DNA of 64,000 bases from Alphaproteobacteria bacterium (GCA_017308235.1 JAFKFL010000024.1:1-64000), one strand, 5' to 3'. Shown: positions 34,466-43,413, numbered from the stretch's first letter. Notes: a model not told the origin generated them from the letters alone. Translations and numbers: made by a program.

Positions 34466-35283
34466 ATGAACAGGAGAGACGCCGCGAAGTCCGCCGCCGT
34501 CATTGCGGCCGCCGTGGTCGCCGGTAGCAAGACAGCCATGGCCGACACCCCGGACGAGCCTCGCCCCGTTTCAGCGCGCCCGTCATTCGTCGAGACGCGG
34601 GACGGCGCGAGCCTCTTCTACAACGACTGGGGCGCAGGCAAGCCGGTCATCTTCACCCACGCCTGGGGCCTGAACGCCGATATCTGGGAGTATCAGCTCA
34701 CGGAGCTTGCTGACCAGGGTCTGCGCTGCGTGGCCTACGACCGGCGTGGCCATGGCCGCTCAACCGACCCCGGGCGCGGCTACGACTACGACACCCTGGC
34801 CGACGACCTCGCGGCGGTCATCGACCATCTCGATTTGCGCGACGCTACGCTGGTCGGCTTTTCGATGGGGAACAGCGAGGCCGCTCGCTGTGGGGCGGTT
34901 TCATCGCCGGCCTGAAGCGGGACCGCGCGGCTTTCTTCGCCGACAACATCGCCGGGTTCACCGGGAACCTGCCCAGCGTATCCCCGGCCCTCTCGCAATG
35001 GGTCGTGGCACAATTCATGCGTGCTTCCCCGAAGGCAACGATCGAATGCATGCGGGCCAATACGAAGGGCGATCTGCGCGCGGATTTTCGGGCCGTGACC
35101 TTGCCAACCCTGATCATTCACGGCGGCAAGGATCTGGTGAACCCGATCGACAAGACCGCCCGAAAGACGGCCGAGGCCGTCACCGGCAGCGAGCTCAGGG
35201 TCTACGACGACGCACCCCACGGCCTGGTCATCACGCACCGAGAGCGGCTTACCCGCGATCTTCTGGCCTTCATCCGGAGCTGA
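34466..35283 (+). pseudogene. Alpha/beta hydrolase, broken by internal deletion with frameshift
   Basis: The 5' part reads MNRRDAAKSAAVIAAAVVAG (Tat-like leader), then a good alpha/beta hydrolase N-half: FTHAWGLNADIWEYQ, CVAYDRRGHGRS and the nucleophile elbow VGFSMGN. After about 34890 the frame ends at 34915, but family-like sequence continues in another frame: FIAGLKRDRAAFFADNIAG, then TLPTLIIHGGKDLVNPID (catalytic Asp) and DDAPHGLVITH (catalytic His) to the stop at 35283. The 40-50 residues normally found between nucleophile and cap are missing. Probably a recent pseudogene; a local assembly error is possible. Confidence 0.75.
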
Positions 35284-35860
35284 TGGTCGTCCCTGGTGCA
35301 GATCGAAGACCGACGGCGGTCGAGATTTCGTCGGCCGCTGCTTCCGGAAAAGTCGCCGACACCAGCGCTGCGACGGCCCGGCGGTCCTCGTCGTCAGGGG
35401 TCACGCCGAGGCAGACGGCGTAGACACCGAGATTACCCACGACCGTCCGCAGGCGCTTCTCGAGCGGGCGGTCTCGGTCTGCCGGCGGCGCATGCAGGGC
35501 AGCGAGCTTCAGCTGCTCGGCGTGCTCGGCCGCGAGCTCTGCATCGGCCACCCGCCGCCGGGTGGCATCGACCGTTTCCGGCAGCGCCGCTATCCATGGC
35601 TGGTCCTTCAGGCGTTTGCGCACTTCGCGCAGCGGCCGCACGATCTCCGCCTGCCAAAGATCGCTCGCCTTCAGGATCACGCGCAATCTCTCGGCAGTCA
35701 GCGTCGAGCGGCCCGACGCCCCCAACCAGCAACAAAACAGCAGTATGTTGACGTCGCAGCCGCGTCGCTCCTGCAGATCGAGACAGGCTTCCGCCACGCC
35801 TTCGCCGGCGTAGAGCTCCAAGGAAAAGTTCCAGAAGGGGTGAGGCAGAAAATCCGACAT
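35270..35860 (-). CDS. TIGR02444 family protein
   Basis: Protein of 196 residues, soluble and alpha-helical by composition. The N-terminus FWNFSLELYAGEGVAEACLD (part) and DVNILLFCCWLGASGR match a conserved alphaproteobacterial family I know as TIGR02444, of unknown function. The start at 35860 (MSDFLPHPFW) has only a weak ribosome site. Its end overlaps the broken hydrolase by 14 bp from the opposite strand. Confidence 0.7.
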   Translation of the reverse strand: MSDFLPHPFWNFSLELYAGEGVAEACLDLQERRGCDVNILLFCCWLGASGRSTLTAERLRVILKASDLWQAEIVRPLREVRKRLKDQPWIAALPETVDATRRRVADAELAAEHAEQLKLAALHAPPADRDRPLEKRLRTVVGNLGVYAVCLGVTPDDEDRRAVAALVSATFPEAAADEISTAVGLRSAPGTTISSG

Positions 35861-35955
35861 ATTGCGTAGGGTTATGCTTCCCTTTGGGCGGCCGAAGGGG
35901 TACACGGCGCGCATCCGCGTGGCTAGCCCACCAGGACAGGCCCATCAGGACAGAT

Positions 35956-36180
35956 ATGAACGACGACAGGCCTCCGGATCCGCAGGACACTGAGGCGCTC
36001 AGGGCCAAACTGGAGGCGCTGAAGAGTGAGCATCGCGACCTCGACGAGGTGATCGATCGCCTGATCGAGAAAGCGCCCTTCGACCAGCTCCAGCTTCAAC
36101 GATTGAAGAAACGCAAGCTCGGCCTAAAAGATCAGATTCTGAAGTTGGAAAGCCAACTCATTCCCGACATCATCGCTTGA
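35956..36180 (+). CDS. YdcH/DUF465 family small protein
   Basis: Protein of 74 residues, second DUF465 member in the window: LRAKLEALKSEHRDLDEVID, then LQRLKKRKLGLKDQILKLES. It differs from the copy at 33046 by a longer acidic N-terminus. It lies 20 bp upstream of purE on the same strand and is probably the first gene of the purEK operon. Start at 35956 chosen for family fit. Confidence 0.85.
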   Translation: MNDDRPPDPQDTEALRAKLEALKSEHRDLDEVIDRLIEKAPFDQLQLQRLKKRKLGLKDQILKLESQLIPDIIA

Positions 36181-36200
36181 AAGACGCCCCCGAACGCCAA

Positions 36201-36725
36201 ATGGCCAAATCTTCAGTCAAACGCCGCCCGTTGGTCGGCCTGATCATGGGCAGCCAGTCGGACTGGGCGACCATGCAACATGCCGCCGACACGCTCGAGG
36301 CGCTGGGTGTCGCCTGCGAGGCGCGGATCGTCTCCGCCCATCGCACCCCCAAGCGCCTCGTCGCCTACGCTTCGGGCGCCAAGGCGCGGGGACTGAAGGT
36401 GATCATCGCCGGCGCCGGCGGGGCGGCCCATCTGCCCGGCATGACCGCCTCCATGACGCCCCTGCCGGTTCTGGGCGTGCCGGTGGAAAGCGCAGCGTTG
36501 AAGGGCATGGACAGTCTCCTTTCCATTGTCCAGATGCCGGCGGGTATTCCCGTCGGCACTCTGGCGATCGGCAAGGCCGGTGCCGTTAACGCCGCCATCT
36601 TGGCAGCGTCCATCGTCGGTCTTGGCGACGCCAAGATCATGGCTTCGGTCGAGCGTTGGAGGGCCCGCCAGACCGGAGCCGTCGCCAAGGCGCCATCGGA
36701 CGAAGCGGTAGCAGGACCGCGCTGA
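36201..36725 (+). CDS. purE: 5-(carboxyamino)imidazole ribonucleotide mutase PurE
   Basis: Purine biosynthesis enzyme of 174 residues converting N5-CAIR to CAIR. Motifs IMGSQSDWATM near 16-26, VSAHRTPKR (catalytic His) near 48, and IAGAGGAAHLPGM are diagnostic. It is followed after 5 bp by purK, which provides its substrate. A short basic C-terminal tail is not conserved. Confidence 0.95.
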   Translation: MAKSSVKRRPLVGLIMGSQSDWATMQHAADTLEALGVACEARIVSAHRTPKRLVAYASGAKARGLKVIIAGAGGAAHLPGMTASMTPLPVLGVPVESAALKGMDSLLSIVQMPAGIPVGTLAIGKAGAVNAAILAASIVGLGDAKIMASVERWRARQTGAVAKAPSDEAVAGPR

Positions 36726-36730
36726 CGGAT

Positions 36731-37846
36731 ATGACAACAGCAGACATTGGACAGCGCCTCAGCATGCGGGAAATGTGCGGCGGCGAAATGCTGCCCCCGG
36801 GGTCGACCATCGGCATCCTGGGTGGCGGCCAACTGGGGCGCATGACGGCCATGGCGGCCGCTCGCCTTGGCTATCGCACCGTCGTCTATGCTCCGGAGAC
36901 GCATTCAATCGCGGGAGATGTCGCCGCAGCCCACGTCCAGGGCGCTTACGACGACACGACCGCCCTCGCCCGCTTCGCCACCGAAGTCGACGTCATCACC
37001 TACGAATTCGAGAACGTGCCGGAAGCCGCGGTGGCCGAGTGTACGCGCCACAGGCCGGTACGGCCCGGCATCCGACCTATCCATCTGGCCCAGCACCGGC
37101 TGCGCGAGAAGGAGTTCTTCCGCAAATCGGGGCTCGGAACCGCCGAATACCAACGGATTGCGAACGAAGACGATATCGCCGCCGCCACGGCCCTTCCCGG
37201 CATCCTCAAGACTTGCACTGACGGCTATGACGGCAAGGGCCAGATCCGGGTTGCGACCCAGCGGGAGCTGACGGCGGCATGGGACAGGCTTCACCGGCGG
37301 GAATGCATCCTGGAAGCGTTGGTGGATTTCCAGTGCGAGGTCTCGGCCATCGTCGCGCGTGGGCTTGACGGGCAAGCATGCTGCTTTCCAATCGGTCTCA
37401 ACGATCATCGTGACGGCATCCTGCGCACGACGGTCGTTCCCTGCGGGCTGCCACCAGCCGTTCAGATGGCAGCCGAGCAGAGCGGCCTGCAACTGGCCGA
37501 AAGCCTCAGCCTGGTCGGTCTGGTCGCACTCGAGATGTTCATTACGCGCGACGGCCGTGTGCTGGCCAACGAGATGGCGCCGCGGCCACACAACTCCGGC
37601 CATTGGACGATCGATGCTTGCACCACCAGCCAGTTCGAGCAGCTCGTCCGAGCGATCTGCGGCCTACCATTGGGGGCGGTCGATATCCTCGCTCCTTCGC
37701 GCATGATCAACCTGATCGGCGACGAGGCAAAGGACTGGGCCCGCTTCCTGGCCGAACCAACGGCGCGGCTGCATCTCTACGGCAAGGGCAAGGCCCGCCC
37801 TGGGCGCAAGATGGGGCATGTCACTTACGTGACACCGAAGGTGTAA
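36731..37846 (+). CDS. purK: 5-(carboxyamino)imidazole ribonucleotide synthase PurK
   Basis: ATP-grasp enzyme of 371 residues that carboxylates AIR using ATP and bicarbonate. Landmarks: GILGGGQLGRM at the N-terminus, TYEFENVP, GYDGKGQIRV in the ATP-grasp domain, and EMAPRPHNSGHWTIDA near residue 280. The start at 36731 lies 5 bp after the purE stop; an upstream frame overlapping purE is not used. The N-terminal 20 residues before the Rossmann strand are longer than usual, so ATG 36764 or 36788 might be real. Confidence 0.93.
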   Translation: MTTADIGQRLSMREMCGGEMLPPGSTIGILGGGQLGRMTAMAAARLGYRTVVYAPETHSIAGDVAAAHVQGAYDDTTALARFATEVDVITYEFENVPEAAVAECTRHRPVRPGIRPIHLAQHRLREKEFFRKSGLGTAEYQRIANEDDIAAATALPGILKTCTDGYDGKGQIRVATQRELTAAWDRLHRRECILEALVDFQCEVSAIVARGLDGQACCFPIGLNDHRDGILRTTVVPCGLPPAVQMAAEQSGLQLAESLSLVGLVALEMFITRDGRVLANEMAPRPHNSGHWTIDACTTSQFEQLVRAICGLPLGAVDILAPSRMINLIGDEAKDWARFLAEPTARLHLYGKGKARPGRKMGHVTYVTPKV

Positions 37847-37853
37847 TGCTTGC

Positions 37854-38501
37854 CTAGCGCCGCGCAGCGGTGCGAATCCGATCGCCCGGGCGCCACGATC
37901 GGGCGCGCGCCTTCAGCTTCTCGAACTGCATCACGTTGTCGATCCGTCGGTCGAGGAAGCCCCAGGTGGCCTCGCTGCCGGGCGACCGGTCGTTCAACCA
38001 GTAAAGCAGCGTCGAAGAGTATACGGCCGCAAGCGTTGCCCGCTTGGTGTAGAAGTTGAAATCCGTACTGGTGTCGCCGGCGGCGTACCACATCGCATCG
38101 ATCGTGCGATAAAGCAGCTTCGCCGCAAGGGGCGCATTGAACGGGAGTGCCAACAGCGCCAAAGCCCGCCGCGCTGCCTCGCGATTGCCGACATGGCGTT
38201 CCAGCCGGACGCGGATGGCATCGCGGATGCGGTCACGGATCTTGAGGTTGATTACCCCCTCCGCCTCGAGGTCCTCGACCATGCGCTGGTCGGCACGCTC
38301 GCTCACGTAGGCCAGCACATCGAGCGGACCGCCAGGGAAAAGGCGCTCGGCCTCGCCCGCCGGCAACTCGAGCCTGCGGGCCGCGGCGCGGATCGATGTC
38401 CAGGTCCAGCCGTCGAAAGCCGCTTCGTTGGCAACGGCATCCACCAGCCGGTCCCGAAGGGCTGAATCGGGGTCGCTTTGAGAGGTTTCTGCCTCACTCA
38501 T
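37854..38501 (-). CDS. COQ9 family protein (ubiquinone biosynthesis accessory)
   Basis: Protein of 215 residues. The N-terminal half resembles a TetR-like helical bundle (FDGWTWTSIRAAARRLELPAG), and the C-terminal half has the lipid-binding COQ9 features (LPFNAPLAAKLLYRTIDAMW, then GDTSTDFNFYTKRATLAAVY). COQ9 presents the quinone intermediate to the hydroxylase COQ7 in eukaryotes; bacterial members are thought to act similarly. Convergent with purK by 7 bp and divergent from rpsU, an arrangement common in alphaproteobacteria. Confidence 0.88.
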   Translation of the reverse strand: MSEAETSQSDPDSALRDRLVDAVANEAAFDGWTWTSIRAAARRLELPAGEAERLFPGGPLDVLAYVSERADQRMVEDLEAEGVINLKIRDRIRDAIRVRLERHVGNREAARRALALLALPFNAPLAAKLLYRTIDAMWYAAGDTSTDFNFYTKRATLAAVYSSTLLYWLNDRSPGSEATWGFLDRRIDNVMQFEKLKARARSWRPGDRIRTAARR

Positions 38502-38626
38502 AAGGTGAATATAGGCCTCCTACCGGGGCTTCCCAAGGCCGGACGCCTGTGATACCAACCCGCCTCCCGAATTTCCCGGGCCCTGAAACTTGTCTCGGCC
38601 CGTCTGCTCGAAAGGAAGCGATCTCA

Positions 38627-38830
38627 GTGCAGGTACTCGTCCGCGAAAACAATGTCGATCAGGCGCTCCGCGTCCTGAAAAAGAAGATGCAACGCGAAGG
38701 CATCTTCCGCGAGATGAAGCTCCGCCGTAACTACGAAAAGCCGTCCGAGCGCCGTGCCCGCGAGCGTGCCGAAGCGATCCGCCGCACCCGCAAGTTGATG
38801 CGCAAGCGCATGGAGCGCGAAGGCTACTAG
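38627..38830 (+). CDS. rpsU: 30S ribosomal protein S21
   Basis: Ribosomal protein of 67 residues: VQVLVRENNVDQALRVLKKK at the start, then GIFREMKLRRNYEKPSERR and a very basic C-terminus. The start is GTG at 38627, with AAAGGAAG 9 bases upstream; an in-frame ATG at 38549 precedes this strong site and is rejected. It is monocistronic and followed by a clear terminator. Confidence 0.96.
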   Translation: MQVLVRENNVDQALRVLKKKMQREGIFREMKLRRNYEKPSERRARERAEAIRRTRKLMRKRMEREGY

Positions 38831-38856
38831 GGCCTCCCGATTTCGTCGACGAACAA

Positions 38857-38884
38857 CCCCCGGCCACACCGGGGGTTTTGTTTT
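38857..38884 (+). terminator. Rho-independent terminator of rpsU
   Basis: CCCCCGG (38857-38863) and CCGGGGG (38869-38875) form a 7-bp stem with a CCACA loop, followed by TTTTGTTTTG. It lies 26 bp after the rpsU stop. Confidence 0.93.
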
Positions 38885-38951
38885 GGGAGGATGTCACCGC
38901 GCGCTGGCCCGCGCGTTACTGCTTCGACGCTCTCTATCTCATGGTGCACCA

Positions 38952-39683
38952 ATGGATCAGTCACTGCAGGCGCAGACAAAGGACCAGACAACCTACGCCG
39001 GCGCTGACGAGTTGTGGGCGAACGAGCGGTACCTCGAGAACTACAACAGAGATGTCGTGCGTCTCCTCTCGGAGCCGCTGCGAGACGCGAACGACGTTCT
39101 CGAGTTTGGAGCCGGCATTGGAACCCTTGCAGGCTTATGGCGTGCACGCACGAAGGTGCAGCCGGAATGCCTCGAGATCGACGACAACCTTCGCCGGACG
39201 CTGACCGAACGGGGCTTCCAATGCCACACGTCTCTCTCGGATCTGCAAAAGACTTTCGACGGCATCTACACGTCGAATGTCCTGGAACACATTTCCGATG
39301 ACGTGGCCATTTTAAAGCAGTTGCACGACAAGCTGCAGCGCGGCTCGCGGCTTGCGGTCTTCGTGCCGGCCTTCATGTGCATCTATTCGGGTGCCGATTC
39401 AGCCGTCGGACACTACCGTCGCTATGGCAAGAGCGAGCTTCTGGATAAGCTTCGCGCCGCGCATTTCAAGGTTCTCGAGTGTCACTTCGTGGATAGCATT
39501 GGCTTCTTCGCCTGGCTGTCCCTGAAGCTGTGGCACGGCAACTCGCCACCTGGGCTCGACAATAGCAAGAGCCTGCGCCTCTATGACAAGTACATCTACC
39601 CGTTCAGTCGGCTGCTCGACGGTCTTGGATTGAAATACCTCTTCGGCAAGAACCTGCTCGTGATTGCGCAGAAGGCACCATGA
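38952..39683 (+). CDS. Class I SAM-dependent methyltransferase
   Basis: Protein of 243 residues. SAM-binding motif I is DVLEFGAGIGTLAGLW near 46-61, with the acidic end of strand 2 in CLEIDDNL and motif IV region GIYTSNVLEHISDD. The pattern EHISDDVAILKQLHDKLQRG is common in methyltransferases that act on lipids, quinones or sugars. Substrate unknown. The start at 38952 is chosen to exclude the terminator region upstream. Confidence 0.82.
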   Translation: MDQSLQAQTKDQTTYAGADELWANERYLENYNRDVVRLLSEPLRDANDVLEFGAGIGTLAGLWRARTKVQPECLEIDDNLRRTLTERGFQCHTSLSDLQKTFDGIYTSNVLEHISDDVAILKQLHDKLQRGSRLAVFVPAFMCIYSGADSAVGHYRRYGKSELLDKLRAAHFKVLECHFVDSIGFFAWLSLKLWHGNSPPGLDNSKSLRLYDKYIYPFSRLLDGLGLKYLFGKNLLVIAQKAP

Positions 39684-39703
39684 TACCGGCCTTCCGCCGA
39701 TGA

Positions 39704-40852
39704 TCAGTTTAGCCCGTACAGCCGCACGACATTGTCGTGAACGATCTTCTTTTGCACGTTGTCGGAGAAGCCGGCGAGGTTCCTGGTCAGCGTGTCGCGT
39801 GAGTTGGGCCAGATGCAATCGGGGTGCGGATAATCGGCGCCCCAGATGATGTTGTCCTCGCCAATCAACGGCACGATCGGCTCGAGGTACTTATCCTGCT
39901 GGTAGGTGACGTAGCCCTGGCGCCGGAAATAGTCGCTGGGCTTCATCTTGAAGCCGAGGCTGCGAGCACGGTCGTGGTACTCGGTGTCGAGACGGTCGAA
40001 CACGTAGGGCAGCCACGTCACGCCCGATTCGCCCAGCACGAAGTTGAAATCGGGGTATTGCTCGCAGGCGCCTGACGCCAGCAGCGACACGAGTACCTCC
40101 ATCGTGTCGAGCTGGAACAGGGCGGATCGCACCAAACGCCACTGGATCGCGAGCTGTTTCTCCATCTCGGGCGTGTCGGGTGCTCGCAGGGCCTTGAAGC
40201 CCGTCGAATGGAACGAGATCGGGAACCGGCATTCGGCCGCGGCCTCCCACAGCACGAACCAGTCGCGATGGTAGAGTGGTAGGCTCATCCGCTTGAAGGC
40301 GAGATCGCCACCCTTGAGACCCATGCGCGCGCAGCGCCGCACTTCGGCGGCGGCCGTCGCCGGATCCGTGTTCGGGATGATGGCGAGTGGGAACACGCGG
40401 TTCGGATCCGAGCGCCTGGCGAAGTCGGCCGCCCAGTCGTTGTAGCGCGCATTGACCCAGGCACGCAGATCAGCTTGCTCGATCAGGTCGTTGACCATCA
40501 GGCAGCCGTAGATGATCTCCTTCTCGAGTCCGTCGCGATCGAGATCAGCCAGGCGCAGTTCCGGCGTAGTCGGCCGAGGCTTCGCGCCGGGAAAGTTGTC
40601 CCACTCGAAGCCTGCCTCCTTCATCTCATCGATGTGTCCGAACGAGCCCTTGGTATAGGGCAGGAAACCCGGCCCCACGCCATTCCACATGCCGCGGTCC
40701 TTGTCGTCGACGAACCAGTGCTGGCCGTCATTGCGCTCTTCGACGCGCGGCGCGTTCTTCTTCCATTCGGCCGGCACCTGCGACGACCAGAGGTCAGCCG
40801 GGCAATAGGTCAGATCGATGTGATTGTCGCCGGAAACGAGCTTGTGATGCAT
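39704..40852 (-). CDS. Amidohydrolase family 2 protein (TIM-barrel metal hydrolase)
   Basis: Protein of 382 residues in the PF04909-type family, which includes decarboxylases and hydrolases such as ACMS decarboxylase. Features include the N-terminal SGDNHIDL, PISFHSTGFKALRAP in the middle, NFVLGESGVTWLPYVFDRL and the metal Asp region IIWGADYPHPDCIWPNS. No signal peptide. Transcribed alone, convergent with the methyltransferase gene. Substrate not identified. Confidence 0.85.
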   Translation of the reverse strand: MHHKLVSGDNHIDLTYCPADLWSSQVPAEWKKNAPRVEERNDGQHWFVDDKDRGMWNGVGPGFLPYTKGSFGHIDEMKEAGFEWDNFPGAKPRPTTPELRLADLDRDGLEKEIIYGCLMVNDLIEQADLRAWVNARYNDWAADFARRSDPNRVFPLAIIPNTDPATAAAEVRRCARMGLKGGDLAFKRMSLPLYHRDWFVLWEAAAECRFPISFHSTGFKALRAPDTPEMEKQLAIQWRLVRSALFQLDTMEVLVSLLASGACEQYPDFNFVLGESGVTWLPYVFDRLDTEYHDRARSLGFKMKPSDYFRRQGYVTYQQDKYLEPIVPLIGEDNIIWGADYPHPDCIWPNSRDTLTRNLAGFSDNVQKKIVHDNVVRLYGLN

Positions 40853-41061
40853 CGCGCACTCCCTCGGCTGCCGGGATGCGCCTGGGCATCGCCCGGTCAG
40901 CGGTTACGGTACGGCGCGCCCTCGCCTGCTCCAAGCTTCGACTTGCCGGGAAATCCGCGCAGCGGATGCGGCGATTTCCTCGGATTGGCCACATTGTTGG
41001 GCGCAACAACGTCGGGGATGACGCCGTTCTCCTGTTGTCGGCACTTTCACAGGAGAAGCAC

Positions 41062-41499
41062 ATGACGAAAACCTTGCTGACCACCGTCTGCGCGCTCGTC
41101 CTATCTGGCTCGGCCGCACTGGCGCAAAGCAACTGGGCGCCGCCGGGACCCAATGGTGGTCCAGGGGGCGCCAGCGGCGCCGCTCCCACACGTGACGTCG
41201 GCACGCAACCTAATGTCGGCAATACGCCAAGCGACGCCACGACGTCGAGCAGCATGACGCAGCAGCAGATCAAGGAGATGAACGCCGGCCAGAGGGCGCC
41301 CGACGGGCGTTACTATGGCCAGCCCGGGTCTTACAACCAGTACAACCAGCAGGCCGCTGCACCGATGGAGTCGCAGATGGGATGCGGTGCTCCAGGACCG
41401 CATCAGGTCGCGATCACCGACGAATATGGCTTCAAGTACGATAGCTGCGGCGATCGGCTCAACGGACGCGGCAACGTAATGTCGCCGCACACGCGCTAG
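41062..41499 (+). CDS. Secreted small hypothetical protein
   Basis: Protein of 145 residues with a clean signal peptide (MTKTLLTTVCALVLSGSAALAQ, cut after about residue 22). The mature part is rich in Gly, Pro, Asn, Gln and Ser (NWAPPGPNGGPGGASGAAP, PGSYNQYNQQAAAPM) and ends in a more ordered region with two cysteines (MGCGAPGPHQV, YDSCGDRLNG). No family recognised. The ATG has AGGAGAAG 7 bases upstream. Followed by a bidirectional terminator. Confidence 0.8.
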   Translation: MTKTLLTTVCALVLSGSAALAQSNWAPPGPNGGPGGASGAAPTRDVGTQPNVGNTPSDATTSSSMTQQQIKEMNAGQRAPDGRYYGQPGSYNQYNQQAAAPMESQMGCGAPGPHQVAITDEYGFKYDSCGDRLNGRGNVMSPHTR

Positions 41500-41510
41500 G
41501 ACACCCGAAC

Positions 41511-41550
41511 CAAAACGAAGGCCGCTCCGCAAGGAGCGGCCTTCTCGTTT
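41511..41550. terminator. Bidirectional Rho-independent terminator
   Basis: GAAGGCCGCTCC (41517-41528) and GGAGCGGCCTTC (41533-41544) form a perfect 12-bp stem with a GCAA loop. T-rich sequence follows on both strands (TCGTTT on plus, GTTTTGG on minus). It lies between the secreted protein gene and the converging pntB gene and should end both transcripts. Confidence 0.92.
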
Positions 41551-41551
41551 G

Positions 41552-42961
41552 CTAATGCGCCGAACCTTCCAACGCCTTGACGATGTTCTCGCACATCACT
41601 TTGGCGTCGGCGAACAGCATCATGGTGTTGTCACGGAAGAAGAGCTCGTTGTCGACGCCCGCGTAGCCTGAAGACATGCCGCGCTTCACGAACAATACGG
41701 TCTGCGCCCGCTCGACGTCGAGGATGGGCATGCCGTAGATCGGGCTCTTGGGATCGGTCTTGGCTGCCGGATTGGTGACGTCGTTGGCGCCGATCACGAA
41801 GGCGACGTCGGTCGAGGCAAAGTCGCGATTGATATCGTCAAGCTCGAACACCTCGTCGTAGGGGACGTTGGCTTCGGCCAGCAGCACGTTCATGTGGCCT
41901 GGCATGCGGCCCGCCACCGGATGGATGGCGTAGCGCACGTTGACGCCGCGCTTTTTCAGAATGTCGGCCATCTCGCGCAAAGCGTGCTGCGCCTGGGCGA
42001 CCGCCATGCCGTAGCCCGGCACGATGATCACAGAGCTCGCGTTCTCCATCAGGAAGGCCGCGTCCTCGGCCGAACCCGCCTTCACCGGCTTATCGGTCTT
42101 GGCGCCGGCTGGCCCCGCCGCGCTCGAATCGGTGCCGAAGCCGCCCAGGATCACGTTGAAGATCGAGCGGTTCATGCCCTTGCACATGATGTAGCTCAGG
42201 ATCGCGCCCGAGGAGCCTACCAGCGCACCGGTCACGATCAGCGCGGTATTCCCGAGGGTGAAGCCGATGCCCGCGGCCGCCCATCCCGAGTAGGAATTGA
42301 GCATCGACACCACGACCGGCATGTCGGCGCCGCCGATCGGCAGGATCAGCAGGAAGCCCACAGCCAGAGACAGCAGGATCAGGACCAGAAAGGTGAGCGG
42401 AAGGCCCGCCGATGCGAACCAGATGAGCAGCAGCAGCAGCGCGACGCCGATCAGGGCGTTGAGCGGATGCTGGCCCGGGAAGATCAGCGGTGCGCCCGAA
42501 ACCAGGCCCTGCAGTTTGGCGAAGGCCACGATCGAACCGGTGAAGGTGATGGCGCCGATGATCGTGCCGAGTCCCATCTCGACCAGGCTTTGCGTGCGGA
42601 TGTGGCCTGGCGTGCCGATGCCGAAGGCGTCCGGCGAGACGAAGGCCGCCGCAGCAACGAACACCGCCGCAAGCCCCACCAGCGAATGGAAAGCAGCGAC
42701 AAGCTGGGGTAGCGCCGTCATCTGGATGCGCATCGCCACCACCGTGCCGACCGCGCCGCCGATCAGGAGGCCGACGACGATCAGCCACGGCGAGAGGACG
42801 CCAGGAGACGCGACGGTGACACCAATCGCCACGATCATGCCGAAGATGCCGTAGAGGTTGCCGGCACGCGACGTCGTGGGCGAGGAAAGCCCGCGCAGAG
42901 CCATGATGAAGCAGATGGCCGAGATGAGGTAGCCGTAGGCGGCCAGTTCGTGGGTGATCAC
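41552..42961 (-). CDS. pntB: NAD(P) transhydrogenase subunit beta
   Basis: Inner-membrane subunit of 469 residues carrying the NADP(H)-binding domain of the proton-translocating transhydrogenase. Residues 1-260 contain many membrane helices (LLLLLIWFASAGLPLTFLVL and others); the C-terminal domain starts near 290 with VIIVPGYGMAVAQAQHALRE and VIGANDVTNPAA. The start is GTG at 42961, preceded by AGGAA; longer readings overlap pntA2. Last gene of the pnt operon, ending at a terminator. Confidence 0.94.
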   Translation of the reverse strand: MITHELAAYGYLISAICFIMALRGLSSPTTSRAGNLYGIFGMIVAIGVTVASPGVLSPWLIVVGLLIGGAVGTVVAMRIQMTALPQLVAAFHSLVGLAAVFVAAAAFVSPDAFGIGTPGHIRTQSLVEMGLGTIIGAITFTGSIVAFAKLQGLVSGAPLIFPGQHPLNALIGVALLLLLIWFASAGLPLTFLVLILLSLAVGFLLILPIGGADMPVVVSMLNSYSGWAAAGIGFTLGNTALIVTGALVGSSGAILSYIMCKGMNRSIFNVILGGFGTDSSAAGPAGAKTDKPVKAGSAEDAAFLMENASSVIIVPGYGMAVAQAQHALREMADILKKRGVNVRYAIHPVAGRMPGHMNVLLAEANVPYDEVFELDDINRDFASTDVAFVIGANDVTNPAAKTDPKSPIYGMPILDVERAQTVLFVKRGMSSGYAGVDNELFFRDNTMMLFADAKVMCENIVKALEGSAH

Positions 42962-42975
42962 TGTTCCTGCCTCGC

Positions 42976-43404
42976 CTACTTCTTGACCGGCTGTTTTTTC
43001 TTGAACATCGACAGCATGCGGTGCGTGACGATGAAGCCGCCGAAGATGTTCACGGCGGCCAGGGCGACGGCGATGCCGCCAAAGAGCTGCGCCGCGCCCA
43101 GGCCCGGCAAACCGGCCGCCAGCAGCGCGCCGACGATGATCACCGAGGAAACGGCATTGGTGACGGCCATCAGGGGCGAATGCAGCGCCGGCGTCACCCG
43201 CCAGACGACATAGTACCCGACGAAGCACGCCAATGCGAAAATGGTGAGCAGCGACACGAACGGCATATGCCCGCTCTCAGGCGCACCAGCCGGGGTCTGA
43301 GCCGCAAGATCAGTGATCTGCTGCGCCAGGTTCTTGAGATGTACGGCGAGTTCCTGCGTCTGGCTCGCGATCTTTGCCGCTTCGCCGGCGATACTGTCGT
43401 CCAT
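42976..43404 (-). CDS. pntA2: NAD(P) transhydrogenase subunit alpha, part 2 (membrane segment)
   Basis: Small membrane subunit of 142 residues, equivalent to the C-terminal membrane part of one-piece PntA. An N-terminal helical stretch with many Gln and Ala residues is followed by about four membrane segments (FVSLLTIFALACFVGYYVVW and later). Split alpha subunits occur in Rhodospirillum and other alphaproteobacteria. Placed 9 bp after pntA1 and 14 bp before pntB. Confidence 0.92.
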   Translation of the reverse strand: MDDSIAGEAAKIASQTQELAVHLKNLAQQITDLAAQTPAGAPESGHMPFVSLLTIFALACFVGYYVVWRVTPALHSPLMAVTNAVSSVIIVGALLAAGLPGLGAAQLFGGIAVALAAVNIFGGFIVTHRMLSMFKKKQPVKK

Positions 43405-43413
43405 GGCCTTCTC

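Noticed and set aside
34707..35423. Open frame of 238 residues across the broken hydrolase
   Set aside because: It is the third frame, Arg/Pro/Ser-rich and without hydrolase motifs; the real halves are in the other two frames.
40949..40982. GGAAATC/GATTTCC inverted repeat before the secreted protein gene
   Set aside because: Imperfect and short; no convincing relation to a promoter or start.
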